Source: Taeniopygia guttata (taxonomy: Eukaryota > Chordata > Aves > Passeriformes > Estrildidae). Taken from it: DNA of 64,000 bases. How positions within the stretch are numbered: position 1 is the stretch's first letter; the number at the start of each line of letters is the position of its first letter. A model generated the notes under the pieces. That model saw only the letters and a list, made by a program, of their open reading frames with translations, searched no databases and was not told the DNA's origin. This document shows positions 58,532 through 64,000 of this stretch, in pieces. Both the position numbers and the translations under genes were made by a program. Location of the stretch: contig NC_133030.1 in the NCBI RefSeq assembly GCF_048771995.1, positions 14,599,501-14,663,500 on the forward strand, written 5' to 3'.

Positions 58532-61500
58532 GTGTGTTTCAAGTTAGAGTGTTTTAACGAGAGGTTCCACACTGATTAGAACTTAAACTTTCTTCCATTA
58601 TCTATATTAAAATAGTATCTTTACTGCCACTTCACATTATAGAAGTTTGATTTTACACATCTCAATTCTTGTTCTGCAGTTTTTTCCCTTTTCAGTATCT
58701 ATATATAAAATAAATAATTTTTTTTCCAATTTAATTTCCTTAACTAGAAAAGCAATTATCCCTATCTCCCCACATTGTACAGTGTGTTATTTGGAAGAAA
58801 ATGATAGGTATATGTAAACATAAGATAAATCATCTACATTTAAAGTACATAAAACAGCCTGTTTTTATGTGGCTAGAATAATATCCTGAATTATTCTTTT
58901 CCAGTTTTATGAATTAATTTCCTAAATTGAACTGCTGTTATAATCTATGTAAATTCCTCTTAGAATAACCATAACATTTTTCTTTAAGGCAGAATTGTAT
59001 AATAATATGATTACATAACTTAGTTCCACTCTAAATTCATGCATTTGCTTCTAAATATAAAAGACAAAGGGTTGTAAAATCAGCATTCAGAATTTTACTA
59101 TGTTTATTACTGTTTCCTACAAATCTAATATCACCAGTCTATGTTACAAAGAAACACTGGAAACAAGTCTATGTTTTTCATAAGGAGTAAAAAGAACAGA
59201 TCAATAGGACACTGCTGAACTGCAGTGTGAATATGAAATACCATAAATATGAAGGTGAGGCTTGCAGAAAATGAGAGCTGTTCTGGTTGTAAATCATGTT
59301 AACTTTGTCTGGATCAGCCAGGGCCTGTTTTAACCCATCCTGTAGGAATTCTGTGCTGAACATGCACATTTTGTTCATTTGTGCTTCAAACCCCTCTCTC
59401 TGAGTGCAGTTTTGCTCACTTTGTGCTGTGCCCTGTACAGTCTCGGGCAGACAAGGTGCCAAACTTGCCCATGTTCAGCCAGGTCCCAGTGGGAGAGCCC
59501 CTAAACTGCCCTGGTTTTGTTGGTGGAACAGAAGGATCCTGCTTTGACTGCCGCTCATCTCTGTGCTGGAGAGCTGACACAATGCTCTACACGTTCCTCT
59601 AAGCTGACAGAAATAGGCTTATGAACTGCCCAGATATTGTGCTGATTCTCAGGATGGAATCTTTTTTTTACTGAGAAAATCGGTTTAGGGTCTGATCCAG
59701 TATTTGTTCTACTCCATGTTATTGGCCCAAAGCCTCTATTTAGTAGCACTTCCCTTCTTTGTTCAACCAGACTATTTATATAGATGGGTCTAAAGGTCTC
59801 AGGGGAAATGAGAATCTGAATCTAATGAAGAATTTTGTGTGTTGCCTCTTTGAAGAGGAGAGGAAAGGCACCTCTTGACGGAGCAAATAGCTGTTTTCAA
59901 ACACTTTGAAGCTTTCTTAATCTACTCATTAATTTCACTAATACTGGATAAATCTATTATAATAAAACCTATGGTTAGAACATTTAGTTAGAGTACTGAG
60001 CAAGGCTTTTCAATCTGGATATTGATAGATTTAAATAAAAAGGAAAGCATAAGAGAGTAAAAATTACTTAAGCTTTATTTATTGATCTGCAGTTAAACAG
60101 AAACCCTGACAGAGAAAAGTCAGAGACAGAAATAATTGGTATCAAGTTTCAACTAATGCTGAAAGACCCCAGGTGAGACCATGGCCCTTTACACCAGGTA
60201 TGGCAAAGCAACAGCCAGCCTGTGTTGTAGAAAGCAGCAACCAGAAACTTGGATTTGCTTTCTTTTTAATGAGTTGAAGACCAATCTCCAAACCAACTTA
60301 GGGAACTTCCTTCCAAACCAGCATACCATCTGGAATTGCTATACCGTTAAGTAGAGAAACAACCTTCCAGAAATGCAAAATTATCAAAAAGTACAAGTAC
60401 AGGTACTTTCAATAAGGCCTAACATGTTGTAGGAAAAATTGAGAAGTAAGGTAAAGAAAGTAAGAGGAAGAAGGAACTGCCTGGCCAGGTCCTCAACAAT
60501 GTAACCAAAAATTTTTATTTCTGGTAGTTAGGTAAGAGGTAGAAATAATGCAGATCACCTACCTGTTTTTAAAGTCTTGTTTACTAGGCTGTCAACTGGA
60601 AAAGCTTCCTTTTTTATCATGAACTGAGCAAAGGTGATATGGAAGAGACTCTGTGGGGTGCCATTTTTTAGGATGTAGCTGCATTTTGATAGTTATTACT
60701 TTAAGATCATGAAGCCAAAAAAATGCCAGTTAACATGTCTGAGATGCCATTTTAGATTATTTAGATTATTTTCCCTGCAGTCATGATGGCTCTTTAGGAA
60801 ATGTTCTAATCTCACGGTAGGAATAAGAAACCTTTACTTTATCTGTTAGTGAGCTCTCTGGGACTCTACGAAGTGTAAGTATTGCCATTATGAAAAATAA
60901 TAGTTGTGTTGGAGCTACAAATACAGAGAGCAAAAATAATGACCTTTTCGTGCACTGTAAACCTTCTGCATCTGTTATCCTCTGAGTATTGCTAAGTGCA
61001 TTATATCCTGGTAAATCTCCCATGTGCAGGCAGCCAGATGTCTTACACACTGCCAGCAACCTACAGCAAGTCTTCCCAGAGGCCTTAAATGAAGTCAAAA
61101 TAACACATGGGCTTCCCTTTCTGCAGGGAAATCTGCCTTTTAAGCAAGGTATTTGGAGGAGGAATACTTTGAAATACAGAGCCCTTGTGTTGCAGTAAGA
61201 CAGAAGTGTTTTCTAATGAGGGTATCCCACAGATTAGGAATTTTCCTGTATGAAATGCCACAGTGATGCAGCTGCATTGACTGATCCTGTTATCTGAGCC
61301 AGCTTATCTGCCCAATGTGCTAAAGAGATAGGCCTCTCTGTCTTAGCCAAGTGATATGTATTCAAGTTGGGTACAGTTTTGTCTCTTAAGCAGGATTACT
61401 TCAGCAATTCTGTCACAGCTTTGGTCAAAGGCTGATGAAACCATTCCTCTTTGTGAGCCTCTTAATTCACATTTCAGATTCCACATCTGCATAAGCCAGG

Positions 61501-63269
61501 CTTTTGGGAATGTGCTGCCTCACACAGTTGCTTTTGGCACAGATTGCCACCGCAGCCTGGGGGAAATCAGTGCAACCTAAGTATAGTGTAGGGATATCAA
61601 TTTTTCAAACTGTGGGGCAAAGTGCTTCTTGGTGGAAATGCAGAAAAGTGATTTCAGGGAAGCAGTTTTATCTAGGTAGGTGCTAATCAAACCAGCTCCT
61701 GAGCTAAGTTCAGTTACAGACACCTGTGCCTGCAGCTGTGCACAAAATCCAGCCCAGGATCACCACTTCCACCACCATCACACCAACCAGCAGTAGGATG
61801 CTAATCTTAAATAAGTGTGACTTTGCTGCCCTTAGTGGAGTAGCCATCGTGTCACCATCATTTCCATTTAGGCAGAGTGGCACAAAGTTACCTCTTGGAG
61901 TGCTGCTCTAGTCCCAGCAGCTGGTAAGAGGAAAACCTGAAGAAGGACATTGCAAGTTTATTAGACTTCTGATAGCTAAAATGAGGCTTACATAGATACT
62001 GATGACCTAAAGCCAAAATCTGCCTCCAGCTCCTTTCTTCCCATCTCTTCCCTACACTTCACTGAGCAGCCTACTCAGCGAATCTACTCTTGGTGATTAT
62101 CTGTCTGTCTGCTCTCCAGACCAGGGATCACCAGAGATCATCTGTCTGACCTCACATACCACCCACAGTTCAGCATTCTGTGCATGCCAAGGGCCACCCT
62201 TTCAAGTAACTGAGGGCAACAGCTTCTGCCTCATACACAGATCCAAAAGAGTGCCAGAGGAGTGGCTTGAACTGGCATTACTGCTCAAGAATGACTTAAA
62301 CTCCAAGATATCATAATTTTAAACTCAAGATGAAACAAGCACCAACGGTCAGAACCATTTTCACCCCTGGTGGCAGCCAGTGCCTTTCTCATTCTGGCCT
62401 ACTAAGTTAGCAGACTGCAGAGCACCCCCCTCCAAATACTATCTTTTTGTCCATAAGATTTTTAGAAGCCTTGTTTCTTTGCAGAGAAAATAACATGTAA
62501 TGACTACATGATCTTATCTGTTGGAAGCATTTTTTTTACAGCAGTAGTTGTATTTCCTAAGCAGTAATAATTACTAGATCCAGCAGTGTAGAATCAGTCA
62601 AAAGTTTGCTTTCAATCTGATAAAAATCGGAGTCCTCTCCCTCTAATTTTAAAGGGCAAGTGATAGTTAAAAGTAACACCTTCTTCCCATTCTTAAATCT
62701 TCCTTCCTGTTTCTGCCCCCCACCTCCCCCACCAGGCTGCATTGTTGGGTGTCTATAATGACAGGATGATCTGTCCAACTTGCACATTTAATGGTCATAA
62801 TGAGAGATTTTAGAGTCTTGAGCCTAATGACTGTGAGAAATTTTCATCAGCCTCACAAGCTACATATGTAGCACAGATTCAGAATTTCATTTCCTTATAG
62901 TATGAAATATTATTAGCATTATTAAGTGCACAAGGCACTGCAGCCTAATTCTTACCTAATGCACTTTTAAAGGCAGGAAATTTCTGTAGTGCCTTTTGTA
63001 CCCTAACTCTTTTTTGTGTGTCACTTTAATCTTGCTATCACATTGGCTTTACCTGCCTTCCTTTACCTGTTTAAATTGCAGACTTTTTGCATAAAGGGAT
63101 GAACTGTACCCAGCTGAAGTGCAGAGCACATGCAGATGTTGAGGAAGGATCACACTCTTCAATAGGTTTCTCCAGACTGTGCTGCTGGCATTGACCAAGC
63201 AGGTTCAAACTTTTCTCATAGCTTGCAATAACAGTGGACTAAATTGTGATGTCTAATATTTTCTAGCAG
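58532..63269 (+). other. RIC3: RIC3 intron 4
   Basis: The intron is 4738 bp, AT-rich, with no exon, LTR or CR1 copy recognised. Runs of TTTT and ATAT are common. It ends in TTTTCTAGCAG, a tandem acceptor (TAG then CAG) described under findings. Some species splice additional small RIC3 exons, but I saw no in-frame candidate here. Confidence 0.8.
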
Positions 63270-63415
63270 GACTCAAAATGTTACAACAGACCAGGAAAAA
63301 ATGTTACTTCAGCAACTTAGAGAAATTACTAGAGTTATGAAAGAAGGAAAATTCATAGATGACATCTCTCCTGAGAAGGAAGCTGAGGAAGCTCCTTACA
63401 TGGCAGATTGGGAAG
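63270..63415 (+). CDS. RIC3: RIC3 exon 5: end of coiled coil and acidic region
   Basis: This 146-bp exon completes Arg175 and encodes 48 residues (176-223), starting TQNVTTDQEKMLLQQLREIT, then RVMKEGKF and an acidic SPEKEAEEAPYMADWE, plus one base of the next Gly. The LLQQLREITRVMKEGKF core is nearly identical to other vertebrate RIC3 proteins as I recall. The donor is GTAAGC at 63416. With the TAG acceptor instead of CAG the exon would start at 63267 and gain one Ser codon. The next exon is not in the window. Confidence 0.94.
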
Positions 63416-64000
63416 GTAAGCGAGAGCCTTTCTTACCATTACCCTTACAAGAAAATTGGATAAAGATTACTCACTGTTCCAGATCCTTTCAAGGTTTTGG
63501 TTAACTTTATCTTTCCTTTTCTAGAAACCAGTGTTCAAAACTTTGCTAGAGGTTGCTTGGCGCTTTTTTTTTCCCAAACATAATAGAAAAAAATATATTT
63601 TGAGGTATCCAACATTTCTTTTAGTGTAAACACTGCACTATCTGCTGCCCAAAGTGGCATATGAATATTCACATATGCTCCATCTGCTGCTGGGGCTTGG
63701 CTGCTCTGGGTTTATATCTTTCCCTTTCTGTGCTGGGCTGGATTTCATGACAGTCATAAAACCCTTGGAAATCAGATCTGTATGTTTTAGATAACTTACA
63801 GTTTTTACTTTTGATTAGTCGCTCTTTGTTAGCTCCAATCTTGTAAAAATCAACTCCAGGAAGTCTTTTAAAAATGATTTATTTTAATGTTCTTTTCATT
63901 CCTTGGTGTTTACCTGCTACATAAATATGTTTTCAAGATATCTTAGTTGAGCTGCTCTGTATCGTAATTTTAAATGCAAACTTAATTTCTTGCTTTTTAA
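63416..64000 (+). other. RIC3: RIC3 intron 5 (start)
   Basis: Runs from the donor GTAAGC to the window end. AT-rich, no exon found. The RIC3 C-terminal coding sequence must lie downstream. Confidence 0.85.

Overview
The window is nuclear DNA from a bird, very probably a songbird. Small coding exons with GT-AG borders sit in long introns. There are CR1 retrotransposon tails, several LTRs of types I recall as common in passerine genomes, and one short CpG island. Nothing prokaryotic (operons, CRISPR, Shine-Dalgarno sites) is visible. Two real genes are present, both on the + strand: the 3' end of LMO1 (two exons and the 3' UTR, about 2.9 to 8.0 kb) and the 5' two thirds of RIC3 (exons 1 to 5, 49.9 to 63.4 kb, continuing beyond the window). 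This head-to-tail order agrees with the RIC3-LMO1 neighbourhood I recall from human 11p15.

Layout: 1 to 2913 is LMO1 intron; 2914-3039 and 7533-7638 are the exons that together encode the second LIM domain and C-terminus; the 3' UTR ends near 7980 after an ATTAAA signal. From about 8 to 44 kb I see no gene. That stretch holds two CR1 copies (24.4 and 26.2 kb), a 41-bp minisatellite, an (AAT)n microsatellite, several poly(A)/poly(T) tracts, an AT-rich hairpin, and several AT-rich blocks with homeodomain-like TAAT motifs that look like candidate conserved regulatory DNA. That last reading is inference only.

From 44.2 to 49.6 kb lies a pile-up of antisense retroviral sequence just upstream of RIC3: a CR1 scrap, a 51-bp tandem array on both sides of an LTR, a decayed roughly 3.9-kb gammaretrovirus-like provirus (two LTRs, pol fragments for RT, RNase H and integrase, and a possible env membrane anchor), and a separate 620-bp LTR whose edge is 289 bp from the RIC3 start codon. 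The RIC3 promoter is a CpG island with a duplicated 44-bp block and two overlapping NRF1-like palindromes. A further solo LTR with an intact 9-bp flanking repeat sits in RIC3 intron 2 in the sense orientation.

LMO1 (nuclear LIM-only transcriptional adaptor) and RIC3 (ER chaperone of nicotinic acetylcholine receptors) are not known to me to act in one pathway; their adjacency is best read as old synteny. I found no new multi-gene system. The most interesting material is the retroviral layering at the RIC3 promoter, the LTR/51-bp array structure, the tandem splice acceptor of RIC3 exon 5 and the candidate regulatory blocks.
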